DNA of 64,000 nt, from assembly GCA_964639765.1 (NCBI GenBank), contig CAZXEN010000005.1, positions 25,715 through 89,714 on the forward strand. The letters are read 5' to 3'. The translations under genes and the position numbers were made by a program. Below the pieces are notes generated by a model. The model was given only the letters and a program-made list of their open reading frames with translations. It searched no databases and was not told the origin of the DNA. This document shows, one piece after another, positions 18,820-28,860 of the stretch. How positions within the stretch are numbered: the stretch's first letter is position 1; each line of letters begins with the position of its first letter. This stretch comes from Scybalousia_A sp964639765 (lineage in GTDB: Bacteria; Bacteroidota; Bacteroidia; Bacteroidales; P3).

Positions 18820-20633
18820 TCCAGAAATCTCCAAGACAATCCATAGCGAAATGCGAAACCGTTGTGAGGATACAAAGGAGTATTGAAATAATCGTGACTT
18901 TGCAAGAAAGAACTCAAATGTAGGAAAGAAGCATACAAAGTAAATCTCTGTACTTTCATGGAAAAGAACAAATCAGTGTAGACATGGTTGCCTATTTTCA
19001 TACTGTTTTGTCTAAGAAACATTCCTGTTGAAGTATCATATCTGTCTGCATAATACCTAGTAGTGTAATTTATATCCAAGCCTACTTGCATTGGAAGTCT
19101 TCCTTTCATCATTTTGAAGTTATAATACACAGACTGTTTGACAGCAAAACGAGGTAATCTTACGACATCTTCATCACTCGCCTTTTGAATAGTCAACAAA
19201 CCTTTGAAAGAAAACCTGCTTAGTGAGAAATCATTTCTCAGAATCAGCTGATAAAGTTTTGTATTTCCCTTATAAAGAACAAGATTTTCATCAAAATAAT
19301 ATCTGTCTTTTATATCAAAATACGACAAATCCAAACTCAAGTTCTTTTTAAACCTTGCTCCGAAACAAAGTACTTTGGTATTTGTTTTCCCGATATTGTT
19401 ATCCCATGCAAGAGTTTCTGTAAAATAATGGGAATAAATATAATCTGCTTGTTTATCCTGCAAACAGAATCTAAGATATGCATCAAATACAGCAGCAGGA
19501 TCCTTACTGCCTTTCAGAGAAAACAGATGATTAAGCAAAATATCAAACTGACGGTCTTTGTTATATCTGTTATCAGAGAAAGATTGCATGAACCTTAATT
19601 CCACAAAATCCCTGAAACCTATTCGTGCTTCGGGAGAAAATACTTCAAAATGACGTTTTTCCAATGAATCCCTGTATGAAATAACATCATAATTTATTCC
19701 CAGATGCAGAGGAAAAAGTGTGTTGTTTTGAGTTACATTTGTCCAATACAGTGAATTACGTTGCAAAGTGGTCGCAAGGCTGTCCAAAAACGATTTGTTC
19801 TCATCTGTATATAGCCTTGCATATTTCTCATAACTGACAGAATGGACCAAGGCTCCAAGGTTGAAACTTGTATCCTTTGCTATCCTTATTGACTGATTGA
19901 AATAAAACTCATTGGTTTTCCACTTTGACCAACCGGAATTAAGGAAAGTAGGATAGGTTTCCATTGAAGAATATTCGGAATTGATGAACATGGTGTCACT
20001 AAGTATTCCTCCGTTCTCCAATATATAGGCCCTGGAATGAATAAACGAAGCATTGTTCCTGTAACGTCCCTTATCTGATATATAGTTCAGGCTTATGTTG
20101 AAAAACTGGTTCATCACCTGTGAATTATTCAAGTTTCCGTCTGCATAATTCACGTTATATTCTGTCTGAAGATTAAGACCTTTGTACAGGTTTCTTGCAA
20201 AAATGACGTCAAAATACTGCTGAGCGTCCGTACCTGCATTATAAGAAAAGGCAGTATATGCCCTTTTGTTCTGGAAATACTTGACATTGTCTTTCGTATA
20301 AACGTATGGAGAGTAGGAATTTTCTTGTCTCTGATAATCCAGCAAGTCTTTGGATTTATAAATCAAATCTATGGAAGGAGTTCCAAGAAGAGACAAGTAT
20401 TGATATATGGAGTTTGAGGGATTAAGCAGAGGATCGTAGTAATGGACATTTACAAATTCCCTGTCCAAACGATAAAGTGTATCCAAAGCATAGTCTGTTT
20501 TTGAAGCATGGAAAAAGAATACTTTCTGCAATGCTGTGTCATTTTCCTGCAAAAACAGGAGACTGTCCCCGTTCTGTCCCTTGGACAAGACAAAGACAAG
20601 GCAAAAAACAACAAAGACTATCTTTTTATGGAG
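18816..20633 (-). CDS. Putative outer-membrane porin (Porin_10 type)
   Basis: A 605-residue exported barrel protein. The ATG at 20633 (MLHKKIVFVVFCLVFVLSKG) gives a clean signal peptide; the ATG at 20654 would add seven residues. The long run of alternating aromatic and polar residues, the early HYYDPLLNPSNSIYQYLSLLGTPS segment and the C-terminal RYGLSWRFLD match the Bacteroidetes putative porin family. It follows trxB by about 30 bases on the same strand. The solute is unknown. Confidence 0.75.
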   Translation of the reverse strand, partial: LHKKIVFVVFCLVFVLSKGQNGDSLLFLQENDTALQKVFFFHASKTDYALDTLYRLDREFVNVHYYDPLLNPSNSIYQYLSLLGTPSIDLIYKSKDLLDYQRQENSYSPYVYTKDNVKYFQNKRAYTAFSYNAGTDAQQYFDVIFARNLYKGLNLQTEYNVNYADGNLNNSQVMNQFFNISLNYISDKGRYRNNASFIHSRAYILENGGILSDTMFINSEYSSMETYPTFLNSGWSKWKTNEFYFNQSIRIAKDTSFNLGALVHSVSYEKYARLYTDENKSFLDSLATTLQRNSLYWTNVTQNNTLFPLHLGINYDVISYRDSLEKRHFEVFSPEARIGFRDFVELRFMQSFSDNRYNKDRQFDILLNHLFSLKGSKDPAAVFDAYLRFCLQDKQADYIYSHYFTETLAWDNNIGKTNTKVLCFGARFKKNLSLDLSYFDIKDRYYFDENLVLYKGNTKLYQLILRNDFSLSRFSFKGLLTIQKASDEDVVRLPRFAVKQSVYYNFKMMKGRLPMQVGLDINYTTRYYADRYDTSTGMFLRQNSMKIGNHVYTDLFFSMKVQRFTLYASFLHLSSFLQSHDYFNTPLYPHNGFAFRYGLSWRFLD

Positions 20634-20664
20634 CATAACCTGCAACAGTTGCAAAGAATATTGG

Positions 20665-21603
20665 TTAAAGAGGATTTTCCATAAGCCATCGTTCGCAGTC
20701 TATAGCTGCCTGAGCTCCGCTTCCTGCTGCTACAATAGCTTGTTTATAAACAGGGTCCTGCACATCACCTGAAGCAAACACGCCTTCTATATTTGTATAG
20801 GAAGAATGCCCTTTTGTTACTATATATCCATTATTGTCAAGTTCCAACTGACCTTTGAAAACATCGGTATTTGGAATATTGCCTATGGCAACAAACACTC
20901 CCATGACATCTATGTCTTTTGTCTGTCCATTTTCTGAAGATACAACCCTAAGACCTGTTACCCCGCTGTCGTCTCCAAGTATTTCCAATGGCTTGTGCTT
21001 CCATACTATCTCTATGTTCTCCTTGCTAAGGAGCATATCCTGCACTGCTTTGGTGGCTCTCAGGACATCACGTCTTACTATCAGATATACTTTATTGCAA
21101 ATGGTGGATAAATACAATGCTTCGCTGCATGCTGTGTCTCCTCCTCCAATAACTGCAACATCTTTCTTCCTATAGAAGAAGCCATCGCAAGTTGCACAGG
21201 TACTGACTCCCATTCCTCTGAATTTTCTTTCACTTTCCAAGCCTAACCAACGAGCAGATGCTCCTGTAGAAATGATGACACTGGCAGCCAAAACCTGTTC
21301 TCCGTCCTCAGTCTCTAAGACAAACGGACGCTTGGAGAAATCCACCTTTGCGACAACCTTGTTTCTTATCTCAGCATTGAAACGAATGGCCTGTTTTTTT
21401 ATGTCTTCCATCAGACCAAAGCCAGAGATACCTTCCGGATAACCTGGAAAATTATCTATCTGTTCTGTCATTGTTATCTGACCTCCAGGAGCACTTCCTT
21501 CAAATACCAAAGGGTTCAACCCTGCTCTTGAAGCATAGATGGCGGCTGTATATCCTGACGGACCGGAACCGACAATAACACATTTTCTTATTTCGCTACT
21601 CAT
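20665..21603 (-). CDS. trxB: Thioredoxin reductase
   Basis: A 312-residue FAD/NADPH flavoenzyme that reduces thioredoxin. The frame is open 60 codons further upstream, but the ATG at 21603 gives the normal family N-terminus and lies behind a promoter box. FAD motif: VGSGPSGYTAA at 11-21. Redox pair: Cys136 and Cys139 in STCATCDG. NADPH motif: VIGGGDTACSEA. C-terminal FAD motif: GVFASGDV. It heads a trxB-porin unit. Confidence 0.97.
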   Translation of the reverse strand: MSSEIRKCVIVGSGPSGYTAAIYASRAGLNPLVFEGSAPGGQITMTEQIDNFPGYPEGISGFGLMEDIKKQAIRFNAEIRNKVVAKVDFSKRPFVLETEDGEQVLAASVIISTGASARWLGLESERKFRGMGVSTCATCDGFFYRKKDVAVIGGGDTACSEALYLSTICNKVYLIVRRDVLRATKAVQDMLLSKENIEIVWKHKPLEILGDDSGVTGLRVVSSENGQTKDIDVMGVFVAIGNIPNTDVFKGQLELDNNGYIVTKGHSSYTNIEGVFASGDVQDPVYKQAIVAAGSGAQAAIDCERWLMENPL

Positions 21604-21636
21604 TTTTCTTTCCTCTTTTTGTTTGAAATTCGCTTG

Positions 21637-21644
21637 CAAAGATA
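21637..21644 (-). promoter_or_regulatory. -7 box of trxB
   Basis: On the minus strand TATCTTTG followed by CA, 34 bases before the ATG at 21603. It also argues against the longer upstream frame. Confidence 0.6.
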
Positions 21645-21749
21645 GTCCAAAACATTGAAACAACCAAATAAAATCCAGTTTCAATTGCATTATTTTTTGT
21701 TTTACGAATCTTTCTTCTTTCCTACAAAAACGACAAACTTGATATCCAT

Positions 21750-21837
21750 AAAAAAAGAGTTGATTTTTTTTTCTGAAATCCAACTCTTTTGGGTATAAAA
21801 ACGAAGATTTCAGAGATAAAAACCAACTCTTTTTTGG
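21750..21837. repeat. Phased A-tract/T-tract repeat array, site C
   Basis: Four units with cores at 21757 (GAGTTGA), 21779 (TCCAACTC), 21801 (ACGAAGA) and 21822 (ACCAACTC), spaced 22, 22 and 21 bp. Units 1 and 2 are inverted. The array lies between the divergent trxB and wecB promoters, where neither neighbouring gene needs a terminator. Confidence 0.75.
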
Positions 21838-21909
21838 CAGGCTCTTAAATACTTATAAATTAATATGATAGATTTTAAAAATTTTTATTGTCTTTTTCGC
21901 AAAAAATAC

Positions 21910-21917
21910 TAACTTTG
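21910..21917 (+). promoter_or_regulatory. -7 box of wecB
   Basis: TAACTTTG followed by CA, 110 bases upstream of the wecB ATG. The leader holds no hairpin or open frame I would call. Confidence 0.55.
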
Positions 21918-22026
21918 CAAAAATATTGCAAAACAACTGCTGCTGTGATGAAGAAACCATGTCATACATGCAGATGTTTATGCCAAAAACTGTCGGAAAG
22001 AAGAATATTAAAAAATATATTTTATC

Positions 22027-23190
22027 ATGAAAATCACTCACTTTAAGAACAATGGCAAGTTAAAACTGCTCATAATTGTAGGAACACGGCCTGAAATCAT
22101 AAGACTATCAGCAGTGATAACAAAATGCAGAAAATATTTTGATGTTGTCTTGGCTCACACAGGCCAGAATTATGACTACAATCTTAATGGTGTGTTCTTT
22201 AAAGACCTTTTGCTTGAAGAACCTGAAGTATATATGGACGCCGTAGGTAAAGACCTTGGAGAGACAATTGGCAATATCATCTCTTGTTCTTATTCCCTTA
22301 TGAGGGAAATAAATCCTGATGCACTGCTTGTTTTAGGTGATACCAATTCTTGTCTAAGTGCCATCGTTGCAAAACGTCTGCACATTCCAATCTTTCACAT
22401 GGAAGCAGGCAATCGCTGTAAAGATGAACGTTTGCCGGAAGAAACAAACCGAAGAATAGTAGATATTATTTCAGATGTAAATCTCACCTATTCAGAACAA
22501 GCATTGAAGTACTTGCATGATTGTGGTCTGCCAAAAGAACGCTGTTTTGTTTCCGGTTCTCCAATGGCTGAAGTACTTTCTCAAAACATTGAAAGGATAA
22601 AAAATTCTAATATCCTGCAAAAGCTCAACTTGGAAAGGGGTAAATACATACTTCTTTCTGCCCACAGGGAAGAAAACATAGATTCAGACAAGAGTTTCTT
22701 TTCCCTGTTCTCTGCAATAAATACTTTAGCAGTAAAATATGATATGCCTATACTCTACTCCTGTCACCCAAGAAGCAAGAAACGGCTGGAAGAAAAGAAT
22801 TTCAAACTTCACGAAAAAGTGATAATGCACGAGCCTTTAGGCTTCTTGGATTACAACAACTTGCAGATAAATGCCTTTTGTGTTGTTTCTGACAGCGGAA
22901 CTCTTCCTGAAGAAACAGATTTCTATACTTCCATAAACATGCCTTTCGCTTCTGTCTGCATACGTACAAGCACTGAAAGACCAGAAGCAATGGAAAAAGG
23001 AGTATTTATTCTTGCCGGAATAGATGAAAGGTCTTTGCTGCAGGCAGTAGAAACTGCTGTAAGCATGAATGCTGAAAAAGATTTCGCAAGCAGAGTGGAA
23101 AATTATTCAGATACAAATGTTTCCACCAAGGTTGTGAAGATAATCCAATCCTATATGAATATTGTAAACAAGATGGTTTGGAGAAAATAG
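22027..23190 (+). CDS. wecB: UDP-N-acetylglucosamine 2-epimerase (non-hydrolysing)
   Basis: A 387-residue enzyme that interconverts UDP-GlcNAc and UDP-ManNAc for surface polysaccharides. The N-terminus VGTRPEIIRLSAVI, the HTGQNYDYNL block, LGDTNSCLSA, HMEAGNRC and the HREENID motif are all family hallmarks. It stands alone behind its own promoter, with no polysaccharide genes next to it, and ends convergently to the S41 protease gene. Confidence 0.93.
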   Translation: MKITHFKNNGKLKLLIIVGTRPEIIRLSAVITKCRKYFDVVLAHTGQNYDYNLNGVFFKDLLLEEPEVYMDAVGKDLGETIGNIISCSYSLMREINPDALLVLGDTNSCLSAIVAKRLHIPIFHMEAGNRCKDERLPEETNRRIVDIISDVNLTYSEQALKYLHDCGLPKERCFVSGSPMAEVLSQNIERIKNSNILQKLNLERGKYILLSAHREENIDSDKSFFSLFSAINTLAVKYDMPILYSCHPRSKKRLEEKNFKLHEKVIMHEPLGFLDYNNLQINAFCVVSDSGTLPEETDFYTSINMPFASVCIRTSTERPEAMEKGVFILAGIDERSLLQAVETAVSMNAEKDFASRVENYSDTNVSTKVVKIIQSYMNIVNKMVWRK

Positions 23191-23202
23191 CCGTAAGGGA
23201 AT

Positions 23203-24507
23203 TTATTTTCCGCTGACTATTTCTTCTAATTCATCCATTGACAAAGGTTGCGTTGGATCATATATATTATAAGGTATATCTGGAACAACGCCTCTCTTTT
23301 TTTCTGTTCCTACAAATCTGCCGAACATAGAAGATATTGTTACAACAAATTTTGATTTTGGAAGTACGACTCTCAGAGGGTCTGCATAAAAAGCTTTTAT
23401 CTCACCTTCTTCTCCTATTACCCTGCATCTTTTATAGTAGTGCCGTATAAGAGAAGCAAAAACGGTGGATGCTGAATAGGAATTTCGGGATTGAACCACA
23501 AAAACCTCTCCTTTGAATTTCGGGGCAGACATAGAAGGATTAAAAGTATATTTCTTTTGTGTATAGGAACCTTCTTTCCCATCACGAATCAGAAAATCGA
23601 ATCTCTGTACATCTCTCTCTGAACTTGCTTTGGAAGTCCATGTTCCTGCGTATATTTCTTTTTTGCTGTCTATAAAAAAACCAGAAAGGAAACCTGTTAA
23701 AGCAACCAAGCCACCGCTGTTTCTTGTTATGTCTATATACAAACGTCTAATATCTTTGTCTTTTAGTCGTTTGAAATAAGAATAAACACTGTCCTGGAAA
23801 TCCATTACACTTGCTGGCATGAAAGTAGTGACTCTCATAACCGCAACAGACCTTGCTGTATCTATTTCCAAAGATGTTCCTGTTTTATTCTTTGATTTGT
23901 CTTTCTTTGTATCACGCTTAAAGTACGCAGTCTTTATCTCTCCGCTTTGATTCTTATACTTATATTCTATACTGTCCACGACCATATTGTAAGAACAGAA
24001 ATTTCTGAGCATATTCAAAAACGTTGGCATATACATAGGCTCAACTATGCTGTTCCTCTCAAAAAAAACATTCTGTATTTCTTCCACACTGTTGCCGGCA
24101 ACGGACAAAAGAATGCATTTTTCTTTGTTTTCATTTACAAAAGACACCTCTGCTCCTTCCTGCTCAAACTTTGGGAAAAGCATTTGAGACGTCATTTTAT
24201 TCATTGTTTTCTTTGAAGCATGTATACTTGTGTGCAGGTCAAGATAAGCGTTTAGTTTTGTCATTTGAAGGTAGAATTCTCTTCTTGTCATTGGAGATTT
24301 TATGGCATTCTTCAAACTGTCTGTCTTTTGCTTCCACTCTTCCTGAGATAAAACTATGAAAGGATAAGGGTGAATTTCCATAAGTTTCTTGTAAAAGAAG
24401 TCTATGTCGTTATGCATGTCCTTTACTTTCATCATCTTTTCACTTTCTTGGGAAAAAGAAGAGAATGTTATAAATACGGTTATAATTATAAATAAGTACT
24501 TTTTCAT
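23203..24507 (-). CDS. S41-family (C-terminal processing-like) peptidase, exported
   Basis: A 434-residue protein with a signal peptide (first 20 residues, ending FSSFSQ). The C-terminal half has the S41 fold: a strand with AVMRVTTFMPASV, then RRLYIDITRNSGG, then VVQSRNSYSASTVFAS, whose serine (SYSAS) is the expected nucleophile. No PDZ domain is obvious. The substrate is unknown; related Bacteroidetes proteins act in the periplasm. It starts 13 bases after the recG stop and probably shares its transcript. Confidence 0.75.
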   Translation of the reverse strand: MKKYLFIIITVFITFSSFSQESEKMMKVKDMHNDIDFFYKKLMEIHPYPFIVLSQEEWKQKTDSLKNAIKSPMTRREFYLQMTKLNAYLDLHTSIHASKKTMNKMTSQMLFPKFEQEGAEVSFVNENKEKCILLSVAGNSVEEIQNVFFERNSIVEPMYMPTFLNMLRNFCSYNMVVDSIEYKYKNQSGEIKTAYFKRDTKKDKSKNKTGTSLEIDTARSVAVMRVTTFMPASVMDFQDSVYSYFKRLKDKDIRRLYIDITRNSGGLVALTGFLSGFFIDSKKEIYAGTWTSKASSERDVQRFDFLIRDGKEGSYTQKKYTFNPSMSAPKFKGEVFVVQSRNSYSASTVFASLIRHYYKRCRVIGEEGEIKAFYADPLRVVLPKSKFVVTISSMFGRFVGTEKKRGVVPDIPYNIYDPTQPLSMDELEEIVSGK

Positions 24508-24520
24508 TATAGTTTGTATT

Positions 24521-26632
24521 TTATGAAATTTTTGAAAAATCTGTTATTGGTCTTTGTTTTGTAACTTGATAACGCAAAAGAGAATTGTCTGGATGTGTTA
24601 AACTCGGGTCTTTATCAAATACCAGCTCTGCAAAATCTCTTGAACGTCTTACAATAGGTTCATCTTTTATTATATCTGCTATTCTTAAATCAAGAACTCC
24701 GCTTTGCTCCGTTCCTGCAATATTTCCCGGTCCTCTCATTTTCAGGTCTTCTTCTGCAAGAACAAATCCGTCATTGCTTTCACACATAACCTCTATTTTC
24801 CTTCTTGCGTCCTTGCTTATATTGTCTTTTGTCCTTAGAATACAATAACTTTGTGCGTCACCTCTTCCTACTCGTCCTCGTAATTGATGAAGTTGGCTTA
24901 AACCAAACCGTTCACTGTTCTCTATTATCATAACTGTAGCATTACTAACATCGACTCCAACCTCTATAACCGTTGTTGCAACCATTATCTGTGTTTCTCC
25001 TTTTACAAACCGTTGCATTTCGTAATCCTTTGCGCTGTCTTCCATTTGTCCATGAACGATACTTATATTATACTTCGGCTGTGGAAATTCCCTGACTATG
25101 CTTTCATATCCATCCATCAAATCTTTTACATCTTCCATCTTCTCACTTTCATTGATAAGTGGATAAACAATGTATATTTGTCTTCCTTCTGCAATCTGTC
25201 TATGCATAAAAGAAAACATTTTTAAAATATCCCTGTCAAAAAGATGAATGGTTTTTATCGGCTTTCTTCCTGGGGGCAGTTCATCTATTATTGAATAATC
25301 CAAATCTCCGTATGCTGTCATCGCAAGTGTTCTTGGTATTGGCGTAGCAGTCATAACCAAGATGTGGGGAGGAAGATTTTTGTTCTTTTCCCACATTTTA
25401 CTTCTTTGTTTTACTCCAAAACGGTGCTGTTCATCTATTATTGCAAGTCCAAGATTATTAAAAACAACAGTATCTTCCAATATTGCATGAGTACCAACAA
25501 GAATGTCTATAGAACCTTCTTGAAGGTTTGAAAGAATATTTCTTCTTGCTTTGCCTTTTACACTTCCCTGCAAAAGAGCTACATTAATATTCAATCCTTT
25601 AAGAAATTTCGTTATACTGTTATAATGTTGCAAAGAAAGTATTTCTGTTGGTGCCAAAAGAGCAGCCTGAAATCCGTTGTCTATTGCAAGAAGCATACAC
25701 ATCAAAGCAACAAGGGTCTTTCCAGAACCTACATCTCCTTGTAGAAGTCTGTTCATTTGATGGGAAGAACGCAGATCATTGCGAATTTCTTTTATTACTC
25801 TTTTCTGCGCATTTGTAAGAGAGAATGGAAGATTTTGAGAATAAAAAGTATTGAACTTATCTCCCACCTTGGAAAAAACAAATCCTTCACTTTTTTGCAG
25901 CCTTCTTCCTTTTTCAAAAAGATGTCCCAGCTGCAATACAAGCAACTCTTCAAACTTTAATCTATAACGTGCTTTAACTAAGCTATCATTTGAACTCGGA
26001 AAATGTATTTCTTTAAGAGCTTTTGAAAGCGGCATCAAATGATTTAGTTCCAAAACATATTGAGGTAGAGTTTCTGGTATTCTTCCTTGAGTTTCAACAA
26101 GCACCTCTTTGATTATTTTACTTAAGGCTTTGGAGTTGAGGAAAGACTTTTTCATTTTCTCCGTAGTATTATAGAGAGGAGAAAACTTTTCTTCTATTGC
26201 CTGATTTGCATAGACAGTATATTCTTCTATTTCTGGGTGAATAAAAGAATAGGTATTTTGAAAACGGGTAGGCTTACCAAAAACGACATACTCTCTTGCT
26301 GGTTTCAATCTCTTTTCTATCCAACTCAAACCCTGAAAAAAAACTAATTCCACTCTGCCTGTTCTATCTTCGAACGTATAGACTAAACGCTGATTTCTGC
26401 CATTTCCTTTTACTTCCTTGCCTACTAAATATCCTCTTATTTGAATATAAACTTCTTCACTTGCTATTTGATTTATGGAAAAAAAGGTACTTTTGTCTAT
26501 ATACTTGTAAGGAAAATGATACAACATATCTCCTAAAGTAAAAATATTTAGTTCCTTTCTAAGTGTAACAGCCCGTTTTTCACCTACACCTTTAAGATAC
26601 ATTATATCTTTCTGAAGAATATTATTTTCCAT
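24521..26632 (-). CDS. recG: ATP-dependent DNA helicase RecG
   Basis: A 703-residue helicase that reverses stalled replication forks and processes Holliday junctions. An N-terminal wedge/OB domain (about 30-150) precedes the helicase core, which has Walker A in LLQGDVGSGKT, the DEQH motif II (IIDEQHRFGVKQR) and VMTATPIPRT. C-terminal motifs include VEVGVDVSNATVMIIE-like and QLRGRVGRG, then the GTEQSG signature of RecG. It has its own promoter at 26657. Confidence 0.97.
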   Translation of the reverse strand: MENNILQKDIMYLKGVGEKRAVTLRKELNIFTLGDMLYHFPYKYIDKSTFFSINQIASEEVYIQIRGYLVGKEVKGNGRNQRLVYTFEDRTGRVELVFFQGLSWIEKRLKPAREYVVFGKPTRFQNTYSFIHPEIEEYTVYANQAIEEKFSPLYNTTEKMKKSFLNSKALSKIIKEVLVETQGRIPETLPQYVLELNHLMPLSKALKEIHFPSSNDSLVKARYRLKFEELLVLQLGHLFEKGRRLQKSEGFVFSKVGDKFNTFYSQNLPFSLTNAQKRVIKEIRNDLRSSHQMNRLLQGDVGSGKTLVALMCMLLAIDNGFQAALLAPTEILSLQHYNSITKFLKGLNINVALLQGSVKGKARRNILSNLQEGSIDILVGTHAILEDTVVFNNLGLAIIDEQHRFGVKQRSKMWEKNKNLPPHILVMTATPIPRTLAMTAYGDLDYSIIDELPPGRKPIKTIHLFDRDILKMFSFMHRQIAEGRQIYIVYPLINESEKMEDVKDLMDGYESIVREFPQPKYNISIVHGQMEDSAKDYEMQRFVKGETQIMVATTVIEVGVDVSNATVMIIENSERFGLSQLHQLRGRVGRGDAQSYCILRTKDNISKDARRKIEVMCESNDGFVLAEEDLKMRGPGNIAGTEQSGVLDLRIADIIKDEPIVRRSRDFAELVFDKDPSLTHPDNSLLRYQVTKQRPITDFSKIS

Positions 26633-26656
26633 TTACACCTTTTGTCTAATATTCCG

Positions 26657-26664
26657 CAAAATTA
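26657..26664 (-). promoter_or_regulatory. -7 box of recG
   Basis: On the minus strand TAATTTTG followed by CG, 25 bases before the recG ATG. Confidence 0.6.
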
Positions 26665-26740
26665 ATATAATTTTTACTTCTGAAATACAGTTAGAGAAAT
26701 AAGTTTTATTAATTTTTGCGATGAGTAGAGAGATTTTTTG

Positions 26741-26748
26741 TACTTTTG
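26741..26748 (+). promoter_or_regulatory. -7 box of the membrane protein-hisS unit
   Basis: TACTTTTG followed by CA, 20 bases before the ATG at 26768. Confidence 0.65.
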
Positions 26749-26767
26749 CACAAAATATTTTTAAGAC

Positions 26768-27469
26768 ATGAAAAAACAAGATTTGATATTTGTTGTTTGC
26801 ATAGCAATATTCGTTGCTTTGTTTATTGTTGTTGAACCAGTAAACAATTGGTTTTTATCATGGTCTGCAGCAAAAGACTGGAGAGCATTTGTTCTTGCGT
26901 TCCTGAAATTTGGAATTCTTGCAACAATAGGTGAATGCATAGGTTTGAGAATCACACAAGGAGTTTATAACAAGAAAGGTTTCGGCATCCTGCCCCGTGC
27001 TTTGGTATGGGGAGTCTTGGGTGTTTGTATCAGCATCGCTATGGGTATTTTTGCATCCGGTACTTTTGGTTTCCTAAACCAATGCGGCTTGGACATAAAC
27101 CCTGCTACTCTGTCAGAAGAAGGCTTTGGCACACGTCTGCTGTATGCTTTCTCTGTCTCAGTCCTGATGAATACGTTCTTTGCTCCTGTTTTCATGACTA
27201 TTCATAAAATAACAGACACACACATCACCAATACTGGAGGTACTCTCAAAGGCTTCTTCTCCCCTATTCCTGCAAAACAAATCGTAAGTGAAATGGATTG
27301 GCAGAGACAATGGAGTTTTGTATTTATGAAAACAATACCTTTCTTCTGGTATCCTGCACATACGCTTACATTTATGCTTCCAGGAGAATACAGGGTTCTT
27401 TGTGCTGCACTGTTAGGAGTAGCTCTCGGAGTAATTCTTTCTTTGGCGAATCTTAAAAAGACGAAATAA
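26768..27469 (+). CDS. Conserved integral membrane protein
   Basis: A 233-residue protein with about five transmembrane segments: near the N-terminus, at about 45-65, about 80-100, about 125-145, and at the C-terminus. Conserved-looking blocks are FLKFGILATIGECIGLRI, GVYNKKGFGILPRALVWG and FFWYPAHTLTFMLPGEYRV. I recall similar uncharacterised proteins across Bacteroidetes but know no function. It shares a transcript with hisS, five bases downstream. Confidence 0.7.
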   Translation: MKKQDLIFVVCIAIFVALFIVVEPVNNWFLSWSAAKDWRAFVLAFLKFGILATIGECIGLRITQGVYNKKGFGILPRALVWGVLGVCISIAMGIFASGTFGFLNQCGLDINPATLSEEGFGTRLLYAFSVSVLMNTFFAPVFMTIHKITDTHITNTGGTLKGFFSPIPAKQIVSEMDWQRQWSFVFMKTIPFFWYPAHTLTFMLPGEYRVLCAALLGVALGVILSLANLKKTK

Positions 27470-27474
27470 TCACT

Positions 27475-28860
27475 ATGGAGTACAAGGCTGTAAAAGGAAC
27501 AAGGGATTTCACGCCCTTGCAGATGCAAAAAAGAAACTATATTTTTGATACTATAACAAAAGTCTATCGTTCTCATGGCTTTCTCCAGATAGAAACGCCT
27601 GCAATGGAATCCTTGAATACCCTTATGGGCAAGTATGGGGAAGAAGGCGATAAACTTTTGTTCAAAATCCTAAACTCCGGGGAATTTATCAAGCAGGATG
27701 AACTGCAGGAGTTTTCTTCCCTGATGTCAAACGAGCAAAACAACAAAACCATCTCACTGAACAAGGCCACCAAGATGATAAGCGAAAAAGGTCTTCGCTA
27801 TGATTTGACCGTTCCTTTCGCTCGCTTTGTCGTAAATCACAGAAACGACATCGTATTCCCTTTCAAACGCTTCCAAATCCAACCTGTATGGAGAGCAGAC
27901 CGCCCTCAGAAAGGCAGATACAGAGAGTTTTATCAGTGCGATGCAGATATCATCGGTTCAAACTCACTTATGAATGAAGTGGAATTGCTTCAAATCATTG
28001 ATGAAGTCTTTTCCGCATTCAGACTGCCTGTTGTCATAAAACTTAACAATAGAAAAATTCTTTCAGCCTTCGCTGAGCTTTTGGGAAAAGCGGACAAGAT
28101 AACAGACCTTACTGTCGCCATAGACAAAATGGACAAAATCGGATTGGAAAACGTACTCAAGGAACTACAGGAGAAAGGATTTTCCAGCAAGGACTGCGAA
28201 AAAATCTCTCCTCTTCTGGATATAAAAGGCACAAACGAAGAAAAACTTTCCCGCCTACAGAACATCATTGGTAAAATAGAGACAGGACGGAAAGGATTGG
28301 AAGAGATATCGTACGTTCTGGAGAAATCCAAGAAGGCAGGTTTGACAAACATAGAACTGGACATCACACTTGCACGCGGACTAAACTACTATACAGGTGC
28401 TATCGTTGAAGTCAAAGCCTTGGATATGCAAATGGGAAGCATAACAGGCGGTGGCAGATACGACAACCTTACCGGTATATTCGGAATGCCAGATGTTTCA
28501 GGTGTAGGCATTAGTTTTGGAGCTGACAGAATATACGATTGCTTGGAAGAAAAAGGATTATTCCCTAAGGATATTGAAGTTGCCACCAAAGTCCTGTTCA
28601 TCAACTTTGGAGAAAAAGAAAGTGACTGTTGTATCCAGCTTGCCAGCTCACTAAGAAAAGAAGGTATTGCCTGTGAAATCTATCCTGAAAGCAGCAAACT
28701 GAAAAAACAGATGAAATACGCAAACGACAGACACTTCCCTTATTGTGTTCTTGTAGGAGAAGAAGAAATAAACAGTTCCACTTGTGTCCTGAAGAATATG
28801 AAAACAGGAGAACAGGAGAAAGTAAAATTTGACTCTCTGGCAGGAAAACTGAATCAATAA
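27475..28860 (+). CDS. hisS: Histidyl-tRNA synthetase
   Basis: A 461-residue class II aminoacyl-tRNA synthetase. Motif 1 surrounds FLQIETPAMESL, motif 2 has RPQKGRYREFYQCDAD, and the histidine-binding signature is ARGLNYYTGAIVE. A further family block is GGGRYDNLTGIFG. The C-terminal anticodon-binding domain starts around residue 365. It follows a membrane-protein gene by five bases. A repeat array occupies the whole intergenic region after it. Confidence 0.97.
   Translation: MEYKAVKGTRDFTPLQMQKRNYIFDTITKVYRSHGFLQIETPAMESLNTLMGKYGEEGDKLLFKILNSGEFIKQDELQEFSSLMSNEQNNKTISLNKATKMISEKGLRYDLTVPFARFVVNHRNDIVFPFKRFQIQPVWRADRPQKGRYREFYQCDADIIGSNSLMNEVELLQIIDEVFSAFRLPVVIKLNNRKILSAFAELLGKADKITDLTVAIDKMDKIGLENVLKELQEKGFSSKDCEKISPLLDIKGTNEEKLSRLQNIIGKIETGRKGLEEISYVLEKSKKAGLTNIELDITLARGLNYYTGAIVEVKALDMQMGSITGGGRYDNLTGIFGMPDVSGVGISFGADRIYDCLEEKGLFPKDIEVATKVLFINFGEKESDCCIQLASSLRKEGIACEIYPESSKLKKQMKYANDRHFPYCVLVGEEEINSSTCVLKNMKTGEQEKVKFDSLAGKLNQ

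Noticed and set aside
21604..21783. 60-residue N-terminal extension of thioredoxin reductase
   Set aside because: The promoter box at 21637-21644 lies inside it and the family starts at the later ATG.
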